Part shown: piece by piece, positions 43,710-53,213 of the stretch | Position numbering within the stretch: the stretch's first letter is position 1 | How the letters are laid out: the number at the start of each line of letters is the position of its first letter | NCBI RefSeq assembly: GCF_021655555.1 | Contig: NZ_AP023086.1 | Span: 2,386,685 to 2,450,684, forward strand | Direction: 5' to 3' | Origin: Marinagarivorans cellulosilyticus | GTDB lineage: Bacteria > Pseudomonadota > Gammaproteobacteria > Pseudomonadales > Cellvibrionaceae | Length of the DNA stretch: 64,000 bases | Notes under the pieces: model-generated | The model's input: the letters and a program-made list of their open reading frames with translations, nothing else | Told to the model about the DNA's origin: nothing | Databases searched by the model: none | Translations under genes and position numbers: made by a program

Positions 43710-44301
43710 GAGGATCTCCGCTTACGGAATAAATAAAAAGGCATGGTGAGCCGCATTGGCGTAAAATGCTCGCCATTGCTGCCCTAACCGTTAAAACCTA
43801 ACCGTTAAAAATAGGCGCGCTAAGTTACCACATTTGCGCCTTGCCCTAAATCCCTTGCGTTGCTAGAGTGCCATCCAACTTAAAAGGGGCTCAATAAAGC
43901 GGCTTTTTAATGTTGTTGTGCAGCCATATTGCTAAGAGTGCAATCACAATTGAATGTTTTTTGTGCAGTACTTTAGTGTTGCACTGAAGCGGCAAGTGAT
44001 AAAGTTTCTTCATATATTCAAAAGTTTTAACACGAGCGCAAAACTAAGGCCTACTATATAAGCAGGCTGTCTATATTTTGTTCTTTGTGGTGGGTTGGCA
44101 AATAAGACAGTAAGGTCTTGATACGGCTTTTTGGATGTGAAGGCTTGCACACAACGCGGCGCAAATGGGTACCGCAAAAATTTATAGCGTGTCCGAGGTT
44201 GTATGTACGGGCGTTTGAGTAGATGCATGTCTAAAGGGCTGCATTGCGCACATTACAGTATTCTCAGTATATGAGACTTTCTTAAAAAGGTTTTCGTCCA
44301 C
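43710..44301. other. Intergenic region between divergent gatC and mreB
   Basis: 592 bases that must hold promoters for gatCAB (leftward) and mreBCD (rightward). The only distinct structure is a tandem 14-base duplication CCTAACCGTTAAAA at 43783-43796 and 43797-43810. The stretch is AT-rich nearer mreB. No open frame here looks like a gene. Confidence 0.55.
43783..43810. repeat. Tandem 14-bp repeat upstream of gatC
   Basis: Two exact adjacent copies of CCTAACCGTTAAAA, 74-101 bases upstream of the gatC start codon. Confidence 0.8.
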
Positions 44302-45330
44302 ATGTTTAAGCGTTTACGCGGGCTGTTTTCAAATGACCTATCCATCGATTTGGGTACGGCAAATACACTTATTTTTGTCCGCGAACGCGGCATTGTTTTA
44401 AATGAACCTTCTGTGGTTGCTATTCGCAACCACAATGGCCAAAAGCGCGTAGAGGCGGTAGGCATGGCTGCAAAACGCATGCTTGGCCGCACGCCCGGTA
44501 ATATTATGGCTATCCGCCCCCTAAAAGATGGCGTTATTGCCGACTTCCAAGTGACCGAAAAAATGCTTCAGCACTTTATTAAAAAGGTCCACGAGCACGC
44601 TTGGTTGCAGCCTTCACCACGAGTATTGGTGTGCGTACCGTGTTTATCAACAGAAGTTGAAAAACGCGCAATTCGCGAGTCGGCCATTGGTGCTGGCGCG
44701 CGCGAAGTACACTTGATCGAAGAACCTATGGCTGCAGCAATAGGTGCCGGCTTAAATGTAGAAGAAGCAACGGGCTCGATGGTTGTTGATATTGGTGGCG
44801 GTACAACAGAGATCGCGATTATTTCACTTAATGGTGTTGTTCATTCTGATTCTGTACGCATTGGTGGTGACCGTTTTGATGAAGCCATCATTAATTTTGT
44901 GCGTCGTAAATACGGTAGCGTGATTGGTGAGGCAACGGCGGAGCGCATCAAAAAAGAAATTGGCTGCGCCTTTGCAGGTAGCGAAGTGCTCGAAATTGAT
45001 GTTCGCGGCCGCAATCTTGCCGAAGGTGTACCGCGTAGCTTTACGTTAAACAGTGACGAGGTGCTAGAGTCTTTACAGGAGCCGTTGGCGGGAATTGTTC
45101 AAGCGGTTAAAAGCGCCTTAGAACAGTGCCCACCCGAATTGGCCAGTGATATTGCCGAAAGCGGCATCGTGATTACCGGCGGCGGCGCGCTATTGCGTAG
45201 CATTGATCATTTGTTGATGGAAGAAACTGGCTTGCCTGTAGTTATTGCTGAAGACCCGCTCACATGTGTGGCTCGCGGTGGCGGTAAAGCCATGGAACTT
45301 ATGGACAGTCGAACTATCACCCTATCTTAA
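44302..45330 (+). CDS. mreB: Rod-shape-determining protein MreB
   Basis: 342 residues, actin fold. The phosphate loops LSIDLGTANTLIF (about residues 14-26) and VVDIGGGTTEIAI, the adenosine motif GIVITGGGALLRSID and RVLVCVPCLSTEVEKRAI are all conserved. The N-terminus MFKRLRGLFSND is an amphipathic membrane-binding helix. It forms filaments that guide lateral cell-wall synthesis. First gene of mreBCD. Confidence 0.97.
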   Translation: MFKRLRGLFSNDLSIDLGTANTLIFVRERGIVLNEPSVVAIRNHNGQKRVEAVGMAAKRMLGRTPGNIMAIRPLKDGVIADFQVTEKMLQHFIKKVHEHAWLQPSPRVLVCVPCLSTEVEKRAIRESAIGAGAREVHLIEEPMAAAIGAGLNVEEATGSMVVDIGGGTTEIAIISLNGVVHSDSVRIGGDRFDEAIINFVRRKYGSVIGEATAERIKKEIGCAFAGSEVLEIDVRGRNLAEGVPRSFTLNSDEVLESLQEPLAGIVQAVKSALEQCPPELASDIAESGIVITGGGALLRSIDHLLMEETGLPVVIAEDPLTCVARGGGKAMELMDSRTITLS

Positions 45331-45515
45331 GAGTGGCGTAATTCGCGAATCCTGTTGATAAAAAACGCGAAAAGCCAATAACAGTCGCTAAGTGTGCTAT
45401 TTTCGAGCACCTGAGCTATGGTGTTAATGATAATGAATGTTGTTAATACCTTCAGTCTTTGCCTTTTGGCGGCGAGGCTGGGATTTGTTAAGGCCTATTT
45501 CTAAGCTGCTAAGTT

Positions 45516-45523
45516 AAAGAGGG
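45516..45523 (+). promoter_or_regulatory. Ribosome binding site that points to an ATC start for mreC
   Basis: AAAGAGGG, 7 bases before ATC (45531). An in-frame TAA at 45510-45512 bars any start further upstream, and no ATG, GTG or TTG occurs between it and 45561. Confidence 0.6.
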
Positions 45524-45530
45524 CGGTACC

Positions 45531-46412
45531 ATCAAGCTGCTGTTTACCAAAGGACCATCATTGGGCGCCAAAATGGCTGCGCTCTTTGTGGTTTCTGCTG
45601 TGCTTGTTGCACTGTTTGTCACCACGCCGTTTTTGGAAGGGGCGCGTAATAAAGCGGTGGGCTTGGCAGCCCCCCTTTATCATTTAGCCGACTTGCCGCA
45701 TAACTTAAGTGAATGGAGTCGAACACGCTTAATTGGTCGCGATAAACTGATTCAAGAGAATGAATCGCTGCGCAGTGAATTGTTAGTTCATCAGCGCAAA
45801 TTACAGCAGCTTGCATTCCTCGCAGCAGAAAACACCCGCCTTCGCCAACTGCTAAATTCAGCCGATACGCTTAATCAGCGAGTCTTGGTGGCTGATCTTA
45901 TAGGGGTGGCACCTGACCCTAACATTCATAAAGTCTTTATTAATCGCGGCACGCGGGATGGCGTTTATGTCGGCCAGCCTGTTGTTGATGCTTCTGGCTT
46001 GATTGGCCAAGTGGTGAATGTATCGTCTTCTAATAGCAGCGTGTTGTTGATATCTGATACTAGCCACGCCATTCCAGTGCAAATTAATCGCAACGGCGTG
46101 CGCTTGATAGCAGAAGGGCGTGGCAGCGTCTTTGAGCTAGGCTTGCGGCATGTTTCTAGTACGCTAGATATTAAAGAAGGCGACTTATTGGTCAGCTCTG
46201 GCTTGGGGGATATTTACCCCGCTGGTTATCCTGTCGCTACCGTTGAAAAAATCGTCTACGACCCTGGTAGGCCGTTTGCCGATGTTGTTGCTGTGCCTAT
46301 GGCCCAACTCAACCGAAACCGCCATGTACTGCTTGTTTTTGCGCAATCTTCTAAAGTGTCTTTTGGTGCCGGCGATGCTGATGTTTCATCCGAAGTGCAA
46401 ACGCCGCCATGA
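45531..46412 (+). CDS. mreC: Rod-shape-determining protein MreC, probable non-canonical start
   Basis: 293 residues if started at ATC 45531, 283 from TTG 45561. One transmembrane helix (about residues 15-33, MAALFVVSAVLVALFVTTPFL) is followed by a coiled coil (about 70-110) and the beta-rich periplasmic domain (VLVADLIGVAPDPN, GLIGQVVNVSSSNSSVLLISD). MreC bridges MreB with the RodA/PBP2 machinery. The upstream codons read (I)KLLFTKGPSLG, which resembles the conserved N-terminus of MreC in pseudomonads and relatives, so translation probably begins at ATC or at CTG 45537. It overlaps mreD by 4 bases (ATGA). Confidence 0.92.
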   Translation: MKLLFTKGPSLGAKMAALFVVSAVLVALFVTTPFLEGARNKAVGLAAPLYHLADLPHNLSEWSRTRLIGRDKLIQENESLRSELLVHQRKLQQLAFLAAENTRLRQLLNSADTLNQRVLVADLIGVAPDPNIHKVFINRGTRDGVYVGQPVVDASGLIGQVVNVSSSNSSVLLISDTSHAIPVQINRNGVRLIAEGRGSVFELGLRHVSSTLDIKEGDLLVSSGLGDIYPAGYPVATVEKIVYDPGRPFADVVAVPMAQLNRNRHVLLVFAQSSKVSFGAGDADVSSEVQTPP

Positions 46413-46891
46413 GTGACAACATTGGCTACCTTCCTTGGTTGGCGGTGACGGTATTTGTAGGCTTGATGCTAAGCATTTACCCGTTACCCGCCCATTATGC
46501 TTGGTTTCGCCCAGAGTTTCTGGCGTTGGTGTGCATCTTTTGGGCTGTCTTTTGCCCGTATCGTTTTGGGGTTGTGATGGCTTGGTGCATTGGCCTTCTG
46601 CAGGATATTGTTGTGGGCGATGTGTGGGGTGCACATGCTTTGTCGTTAGCTTTTATTGCGTACTTATGTTTGTGTTCCTACCAGCGTTTACGCAGTTATC
46701 GACGAGGCCAGCAAATGCTATGGGTATTTGTATTGGTTGGCATTCACGAAGTGTTTGTTAATTGGGTTCAGGGGTTAAATGGTTATGCTGCGCCAGTGGT
46801 CATGATTATATTACCGACACTCATTACAGCATTGTGTTGGCCGTTGGTGGTTGGTTTACTTAAGCCCACGCGTAATATCTGGCAGGGGTAG
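46409..46891 (+). CDS. mreD: Rod-shape-determining protein MreD
   Basis: 160 residues with about five to six membrane helices (for instance WLAVTVFVGLMLSIYPLP and VVMIILPTLITALCWPLVVGLL) and the family segment CIGLLQDIVVGDVWGAHALSLAF. It is an integral-membrane partner of MreC in cell elongation. The ATG overlaps the mreC stop in an ATGA junction, the usual coupling in this operon. Confidence 0.92.
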   Translation: MSDNIGYLPWLAVTVFVGLMLSIYPLPAHYAWFRPEFLALVCIFWAVFCPYRFGVVMAWCIGLLQDIVVGDVWGAHALSLAFIAYLCLCSYQRLRSYRRGQQMLWVFVLVGIHEVFVNWVQGLNGYAAPVVMIILPTLITALCWPLVVGLLKPTRNIWQG

Positions 46892-46946
46892 TGGCTTACA
46901 GCCTGTGCATGCGAGCCTTAACGCGATAAAAATAAGAGAACGTTTT

Positions 46947-47564
46947 ATGCAAGCGAATGGTGCTGCCAAGCCCAAATTATTCTTAGCCTCAAAATCGCCG
47001 CGTCGCGCCGAGTTGCTGCAGCAAATAGGGGTTCCTTTTGAGGTCTTGAGTATTGATGTGCCAGAGCATCGCCAAGAAGGTGAGGCGCCGGCAACCTATG
47101 TTGCGCGTTTAGCGCGCGAAAAGGCCCGCGCTGGTGCAGCGCTAGTAAATGGGTGCGCTGTGTTAGGTGCCGATACCATTGTAGAGTGCGCAGGCCACGT
47201 GTTGGAAAAACCCCGCGATCAAGCCCATGCCGCTGAGATGTTACATTTATTGAGCGATCAAACGCACCTTGTGCATACGGCTGTTGCTCTTTGTTGCAAT
47301 GAGCAGCTATATACCGATTTAGTCACCAGCAAAGTGACTTTTCGAGCGTTATCGAGTGATGAAATAGCCCGTTATTGGCTTACCGGCGAGCCTGCTGATA
47401 AAGCCGGCGGTTACGGTATTCAAGGTTTAGGGGCTGTTTTTGTTCAGCACTTAGCTGGAAGTTATTCAGGGGTAATGGGTTTGCCCATCGCTCAAACTCA
47501 GCAGCTGTTGGCATCGTTAAATATAACGTGCTGGCAACCGGATGCTAGCACTGCGTTAATGTGA
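46947..47564 (+). CDS. Maf-family nucleoside triphosphate pyrophosphatase, YhdE type
   Basis: 205 residues from the ATG at 46947; the open frame runs further upstream into mreD but without family residues. Maf motifs: LFLASKSPRRAELLQQIG, ADTIVECAGHVLEKPRD, KAGGYGIQGLGAVFV and YSGVMGLPI. This SPRR plus DTIV type hydrolyses dTTP and UTP, unlike the YceF-type protein at 28879. Its place between mreD and rng is conserved in gammaproteobacteria. Confidence 0.93.
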   Translation: MQANGAAKPKLFLASKSPRRAELLQQIGVPFEVLSIDVPEHRQEGEAPATYVARLAREKARAGAALVNGCAVLGADTIVECAGHVLEKPRDQAHAAEMLHLLSDQTHLVHTAVALCCNEQLYTDLVTSKVTFRALSSDEIARYWLTGEPADKAGGYGIQGLGAVFVQHLAGSYSGVMGLPIAQTQQLLASLNITCWQPDASTALM

Positions 47565-47639
47565 ACATTGCCTTGTATAAAGTATCAAAAATAGCGATGC
47601 ACTGTAAAAACGCACTGCCAAATTAATAGGAGAGCCGCA

Positions 47640-49130
47640 ATGAGAGATGAAATATTAGTCAATTTTGGCCCAACAGAAACGCGCGCGGCGTTAGTTGAAA
47701 ATGGTGTGGTGCAGGAAATTTACATTGAGCGCACACAAAAGCGAGGCATTGTTGGCAACATTTACAAGGGTAAAGTTGTACGGGTTTTACCGGGTATGCA
47801 AGCTGCTTTTGTTGATATTGGCTTAGAACGCGCGGGCTTTATTCATGCTGGCGATATCTCTTCTCAAAATACCGACCCTGCCAGCGACAGCGCAGATACT
47901 AAAAACAGTGAGCCTGCTGATATCCGCACCTTATTACGCGAAGGCCAGCAAGTGTTGGTACAGGTTACAAAAGACCCTATCAGTACAAAAGGCGCAAGGC
48001 TTACAACACATATCTCTGTTTCGGCGCGTTATTTGGTGTATATGCCCAGCAGTGAACATATTGGTATCTCTAATCGAATTGAGGATGCGGCCGAGCGCGA
48101 GCGATTAAAAGCGGCGGTTAGCGAAATTACTTCAGAGTACAAAGAGCAATACGGCGGTGGCTTTATTGTGCGCACTGCTGCTGAGGGTGCCTCTACCGAA
48201 GAGCTAAAAGCCGATATCCCTTTTGTATATAAGCTTTGGCATAACTTGGCAGAGAAAATAAAAACCACCAAAGCGCCTAAACTTGTCTACGAAGATTTGC
48301 CGCTGTACATGCGCACTGTGCGCGATTTAATGCAACCCTCTATAGAAAAGGTTCGTATCGATTCGCGTGAATCACTGCAAAAAATGGAGAACTTTGCCCA
48401 GTACTACGCGCCAGAAATTGGCGGCCGAATAGAGCATTACCCAGGGCCTCGCCCCATTTTCGATTTGTACGGTGTTGAAGACGAACTTAAAAAAGCGCTC
48501 GAAACCCGCGTGCCTTTAAAGTCTGGCGGTTATCTTATTGTTGAGCAAACCGAGGCTATGTCTACTATTGATGTAAACACTGGCGCTTTTGTTGGGCATC
48601 GAAACTTAGAAGAAACCATTTTTAAAACCAATTTGGAAGCGGCTTCTGCTATTGCGCGTCAGCTACGTTTACGCAATTTAGGTGGCATTATCATTCTTGA
48701 TTTTATTGATATGACAGATGCCGAGCACCAGCGCCAAGTTTTAAGAACGCTAGAAAAGCACCTAGAGCGCGATCGTGCAAAAACCAATGTTATGGGGGTC
48801 TCACAGCTAGGTTTAGTTGAAATGACGCGCAAGCGCACAAGTGAATCGCTAGGGCAAATGCTATGTGTGCCTTGCGCTGTTTGCAATGGTCGTGGCGTTT
48901 TGAAATCAGCAGAAACTGTGTGTTATGAGATTTTTCGAGAAATATTGCGCGAAGCGCGTAATTACGACGACACAAAATTATTAGTATTGGCCTCGCAGGT
49001 TGTTATTGACCGCCTGCTGGATGAAGAGTCCGACAATGTTGCTGATTTAGAGCTGTTTATTGAGCGCGCAATTCAGTTTCAAGTCGAGGCGCTTTATAAC
49101 CAAGAACAGTACGATATTGTATTGGTGTAG
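47640..49130 (+). CDS. rng: Ribonuclease G
   Basis: 496 residues: S1 domain (NIYKGKVVRVLPGMQAAFVDIG), RNase E/G catalytic core (STIDVNTGAFVG and IIILDFIDM with the metal-binding Asp residues) and a CAVCNGRG Zn-link-type motif. It lacks the long C-terminal scaffold of RNase E, as expected. It matures the 5' end of 16S rRNA and helps decay of some mRNAs. AGGAG precedes the ATG. It is 75 bases after maf. Confidence 0.95.
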   Translation: MRDEILVNFGPTETRAALVENGVVQEIYIERTQKRGIVGNIYKGKVVRVLPGMQAAFVDIGLERAGFIHAGDISSQNTDPASDSADTKNSEPADIRTLLREGQQVLVQVTKDPISTKGARLTTHISVSARYLVYMPSSEHIGISNRIEDAAERERLKAAVSEITSEYKEQYGGGFIVRTAAEGASTEELKADIPFVYKLWHNLAEKIKTTKAPKLVYEDLPLYMRTVRDLMQPSIEKVRIDSRESLQKMENFAQYYAPEIGGRIEHYPGPRPIFDLYGVEDELKKALETRVPLKSGGYLIVEQTEAMSTIDVNTGAFVGHRNLEETIFKTNLEAASAIARQLRLRNLGGIIILDFIDMTDAEHQRQVLRTLEKHLERDRAKTNVMGVSQLGLVEMTRKRTSESLGQMLCVPCAVCNGRGVLKSAETVCYEIFREILREARNYDDTKLLVLASQVVIDRLLDEESDNVADLELFIERAIQFQVEALYNQEQYDIVLV

Positions 49131-49193
49131 TGTTGATGTGATGTACAAAATAAAAACGGCTATACAGAAAACACTTACCAATAGGGGGCTGCG

Positions 49194-52100
49194 TTGAAGT
49201 TAGTATCGCGCCGCTCGCTGCAAACGTTTGTGCGCATTGTTTGGGGCACTACGGTTTTTCTTGTTATTTTACTGGCCGTTTGTGTGCAGCTGGGGCGTAC
49301 TGCTTTTCCTTATTTAAACGATTATAAATCGTTGCTCGAAGATCAACTTTCTTTACGGCTAAACTCCACCATCACAGTAGGGGAAATTCAAGCCAGTTGG
49401 GATGGTTTGCGCCCCGCGATTACATTGCTTAATGTTCGCGTAAGCGGGGGACCTTACGAGGGGCAGTTGCACGCCGAACAATTGTCGGCGCAAATTAATT
49501 TGCTGGCAACCTTTAAAGATTGGCGTTTAGCGCTAGGTAAATTAGATTTTGAAGGCTTGCGTGCCGAGATGGTGCAGTCGGAAGATGGCTCTTGGGCTGT
49601 GGTGGGTTTGCCGCAATCATCTGCCGGCGATAGCAATTTTACCATCGATGATCCGTTGGATATTTTCTTGTTTGGCCGCCGCTTAGAGCTAAACGAAACC
49701 TCATTGGTTATGCGCTTTCGCACAGGCCATACGGCCGAAATGACGATTCCTTCTGTATCCTTAGAAAATGATGCTAATTTTCACCGGTTAAAAGCCAAGG
49801 TGGATGTTGATAAAGACTCGAATGCTTTTTATTTGGTTGTGGAGGGGCAAGGCGACCCCCGCGATGATAAAAACTTTGAAGCACGCGGTTATTTGCAGTT
49901 GCAGCAGTTTCCACTACAAAAAGTTGTGGCAGCAACGGGCCTACACAAAGGTTTGGATATTGAGCCAGGCTTGTGGAGTGACGGTAGCCGAATGGATTTC
50001 CAGCTGTGGTTTGAAGGCTCTACTGCGAAAGGTATGGATTTTAGTGGTGGCGGAAAAGCTTCTGGCTTACCGTTTAAATTGCCTGGTGAAGCCGAAGCAC
50101 CGGCTATTCCACAATTTAAATTTACGGGCCGCTGGGATAAACAAAATGGCTTATTCGCGCAAATTGCTAATTTAGGCTTAACGTGGCCACAGGCCGAAAT
50201 TCCCCCTTTAGATATTGAATTGCGCGCAGGTTTAAATACGCCGGCGCAATTGCGTATTCGAGAGCTTGATGTTACTGCATGGAGCCAAGCGGTTGGCGCT
50301 TTAAAACTGAATAATGTTGTTGCTAAATTACAAGACTTATTAAAACCCGGCGGCACGCTGCGCGATATAGGCGTTACGGTAACAACTGCAGAGCAGGGTT
50401 ATTTTCATTTGCAGGCTAATGTTTTTGATGCCGCAGTAGAAAGCTGGCAAGGGGCGCCGCAAGTACGCCATGCCACAGGCTTTGTTGAATCAACGGCCTT
50501 TAAGGGCCGAATGGTGATTGATGCGAATGATGGCTTCGTGATGCATTATCCCATTGTGTATAAAAAGCCGCTCGATTTTTATCAGGCCTCTGGTGAGGTT
50601 GCTTGGTTTGTTAATTTAGAGTCGTCGATGGTTTATGTCACATCGGGCTTATTGAACCTTAAAGGCGAAAGCGGTGAAGGCGCTGGTTATTTGTATTTAA
50701 GTTTGCCAACAAAACGTTTAGATAATATCGAGCCAGAAATGACGCTTGTGGTGGGCATGCGCGAAAGCGTTGCCCGTTATCATGAGGCTTATGTGCCTTA
50801 CACCATTCCCGATTCGTTGTATAACTGGTTAGGGCAAAGTATTAAAGATGGCGATTTAACCGACGGCGGTTTTATTTATCGGGGGTCTCTTTTGGGTGCA
50901 CCAATGCGCCCGCGCAGTTTGCAGTTGAGCATGAAAATTCACAGCGGCGAGCTTGCCTTTGACCCAGCGTGGCCCGTGCTAAAAAATGCTGATGCCTCAT
51001 TGCTGGTGGACGACTTAGGCTTGGCGGTCACCATTGATAAAGGAGAGTTGCTAGGCAATACCCTTACCGGAGGCCGGGTGGCCTTAGTCGAATCGGATGA
51101 TAACAAAATGGCGCTTTCTATAACCGGTAATGCATCTGGCGATGCAAAAAGTGCTTTGGCGTTATTGCGCTCTAGCCCTGTACAGGATATCGCCGGTGAA
51201 GCCTTAGCGCAGTTTCAGGCCGCAGGTTCGTACAACGGAAGTGTGGAATTATTTATACCTTTAGATGGCGGCTTAAATGACGGCTGGCAAGATATTCAAG
51301 CGAGTTTGGATGATGGCGTTTTTCAATTGCCCGCGCTAGATTTAACCTTTAACGCTGTTAAAGGTGATATTCGTTACCATACAAAGGAAGGTCTCACGGC
51401 AAAAGATATTACGGCAACTTTATGGCAGCAGCCGGTACAGGGGCATTTAATTACCGAAAGTGATGAGGCTGGGCGAGTACTCAATTTGGCTTTCTCAGGT
51501 GTTGCTGATGTAGTGGATTTAAAGGGTTGGCTCAATCGTCCCATTTTTAATTATATACACGGTCAAGCGAATGTAAGCGGCGAATTAACACTGCCATTTG
51601 ATCACCCGACACAAGGGGTTGCACTGGAGTTAACATCGCAATTAGAGGGGGTCGAGCTTAACTTCCCCGCACCTTATAGCAAACCTGCACATCAAGCGCA
51701 TGAATTAACCGTTGAGTATGAAGCGCCTAGGCATTCGCCATTAAGTTATATCTCTGTTCGCTCTGCTTTTGATATATCGTCACAAATGATGATGGAAGGC
51801 GGTGCTATTAAAGCTATGGATGTTAGTTTTTCTGAGCCAAATCGCTTGCGTGAAGGCAGTATTCGGTTGCACGGTAATGTAGGTGATATAGATGCCGGCC
51901 CGTGGAGTGATTTTGTACTGGAATACATCGATGCCTTAACTCAATCGCCGCCTGGCGGAGTATTAGCAGACACAGCAACGCAGGTAAATACAAAGGCTGC
52001 TAAAGCGCCAATTTTCTCCATGGCCTTGCGCGCAAATACAGTGACCTTGGGCGAGCTGGTCGTCGACCATGTTGCGTTGTGGGGGCGAGAGTTAGAAGAT

Positions 52101-53213
52101 TCTTGGTACTTCGATTTAGAAACGCCAAAAGCGGTGGCAAATTATCAGCGTTTTAATGATGATCGCCCAGATCAGTTGCATTTTGAGTATTTACATTTGC
52201 CGAGCACCGGCGAAGAAACTGACCCACAACGTGAAAAACAAAGCTTTTTGGCGAATGTTGCGCTCGAACATTTAGAGCCGATGGATGTACGTATTGATGA
52301 ACTAGCTTTTGGGGGGGAAGGTTGGGGGCATATTGCATTTGATTATCGCCCAGAGCGCCGAGGCCTTGTAGCCAAGCGTATACGCGGTAACATTCGAGGG
52401 TTAAAAACAACCGATGGTACGCTCGCAATATATAAGCGTAGTGAAAATGAGTGGGAAAGTAGTTTTAGCGGCGCTATTAATACTGCCAATGTTGGCGATG
52501 TACTGGAAAACTTCGATTACCCGCGCGCGTTAGTGAGTGATACAGCCACTTTTGATGTTAGTTTAAATTGGCCCGGCCACCCAGATCAGTTAAATCTTAA
52601 CAGCCTTGCCGGCACAGTCGAATTGCAATTGAATAATGGCCATTTTATTCAGGGCGAAACCGGTGACGATCGCTCGTTATTAAAGCTTATTTCACTATTA
52701 AATTTCGATACTTTAGTGCGCAGGCTGAGGTTGGATTTTTCCGACTTGCGCCCCGAAGGGCTTAGTTACGATTCCGTTAGCGGTAAACTGTATTTTGAAA
52801 AAGAAACCGTAAAAATTAAAGCGCAAACACCGTTGATTGTGGATACGACATCAGCCGATTTACAGTTGGTGGGCGATATTGGTTTAGCTTCGCAAACGAT
52901 TGATAGCCAGCTAGTTGCGACGCTACCTATTGCAGGTAACCTTGCCGTTGCAGCAGCACTTACTGCGGGTTTGCCTGCCGCTGTGGGGGTTTACGTGGTG
53001 GGTAAACTGTTTAAAGAGCAGGTCGATGAGCTAGCCAGCGTGCGCTACAACGTCACGGGCAGTTGGGAAGAACCTAAGTTGGAAGTTGATAAAATATTTG
53101 AGGCGCATGCCAGTGGGCGTGCGGAAAATAAACAAGTTCCTCTCGAATTAGAGCAGTTATATCCACCGCCCGAGCCTACAAAAAATAGTACTAATGACAG
53201 CGCCAAAAACTAA
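49194..53213 (+). CDS. yhdP: YhdP-family AsmA-like envelope protein
   Basis: 1339 residues from a TTG start with AGGGGG upstream. One N-terminal transmembrane helix (IVWGTTVFLVILLAVCVQLG) is followed by a long, mostly beta-rich periplasmic region of the DUF3971/AsmA type, ending in an AsmA_2-like C-terminal domain. YhdP, TamB and YdbH are related proteins that move phospholipids towards the outer membrane in E. coli. Position after rng is conserved. It overlaps pxpB by 20 bases, which is unusual: elsewhere tldD or a nitrilase gene normally follows. Confidence 0.9.
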   Translation: MKLVSRRSLQTFVRIVWGTTVFLVILLAVCVQLGRTAFPYLNDYKSLLEDQLSLRLNSTITVGEIQASWDGLRPAITLLNVRVSGGPYEGQLHAEQLSAQINLLATFKDWRLALGKLDFEGLRAEMVQSEDGSWAVVGLPQSSAGDSNFTIDDPLDIFLFGRRLELNETSLVMRFRTGHTAEMTIPSVSLENDANFHRLKAKVDVDKDSNAFYLVVEGQGDPRDDKNFEARGYLQLQQFPLQKVVAATGLHKGLDIEPGLWSDGSRMDFQLWFEGSTAKGMDFSGGGKASGLPFKLPGEAEAPAIPQFKFTGRWDKQNGLFAQIANLGLTWPQAEIPPLDIELRAGLNTPAQLRIRELDVTAWSQAVGALKLNNVVAKLQDLLKPGGTLRDIGVTVTTAEQGYFHLQANVFDAAVESWQGAPQVRHATGFVESTAFKGRMVIDANDGFVMHYPIVYKKPLDFYQASGEVAWFVNLESSMVYVTSGLLNLKGESGEGAGYLYLSLPTKRLDNIEPEMTLVVGMRESVARYHEAYVPYTIPDSLYNWLGQSIKDGDLTDGGFIYRGSLLGAPMRPRSLQLSMKIHSGELAFDPAWPVLKNADASLLVDDLGLAVTIDKGELLGNTLTGGRVALVESDDNKMALSITGNASGDAKSALALLRSSPVQDIAGEALAQFQAAGSYNGSVELFIPLDGGLNDGWQDIQASLDDGVFQLPALDLTFNAVKGDIRYHTKEGLTAKDITATLWQQPVQGHLITESDEAGRVLNLAFSGVADVVDLKGWLNRPIFNYIHGQANVSGELTLPFDHPTQGVALELTSQLEGVELNFPAPYSKPAHQAHELTVEYEAPRHSPLSYISVRSAFDISSQMMMEGGAIKAMDVSFSEPNRLREGSIRLHGNVGDIDAGPWSDFVLEYIDALTQSPPGGVLADTATQVNTKAAKAPIFSMALRANTVTLGELVVDHVALWGRELEDSWYFDLETPKAVANYQRFNDDRPDQLHFEYLHLPSTGEETDPQREKQSFLANVALEHLEPMDVRIDELAFGGEGWGHIAFDYRPERRGLVAKRIRGNIRGLKTTDGTLAIYKRSENEWESSFSGAINTANVGDVLENFDYPRALVSDTATFDVSLNWPGHPDQLNLNSLAGTVELQLNNGHFIQGETGDDRSLLKLISLLNFDTLVRRLRLDFSDLRPEGLSYDSVSGKLYFEKETVKIKAQTPLIVDTTSADLQLVGDIGLASQTIDSQLVATLPIAGNLAVAAALTAGLPAAVGVYVVGKLFKEQVDELASVRYNVTGSWEEPKLEVDKIFEAHASGRAENKQVPLELEQLYPPPEPTKNSTNDSAKN

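Noticed and set aside
45561..46412. TTG 45561 as the mreC start
   Set aside because: It would discard family-like N-terminal residues and lies 37 bases from the only good ribosome binding site. It is kept as an alternative only.
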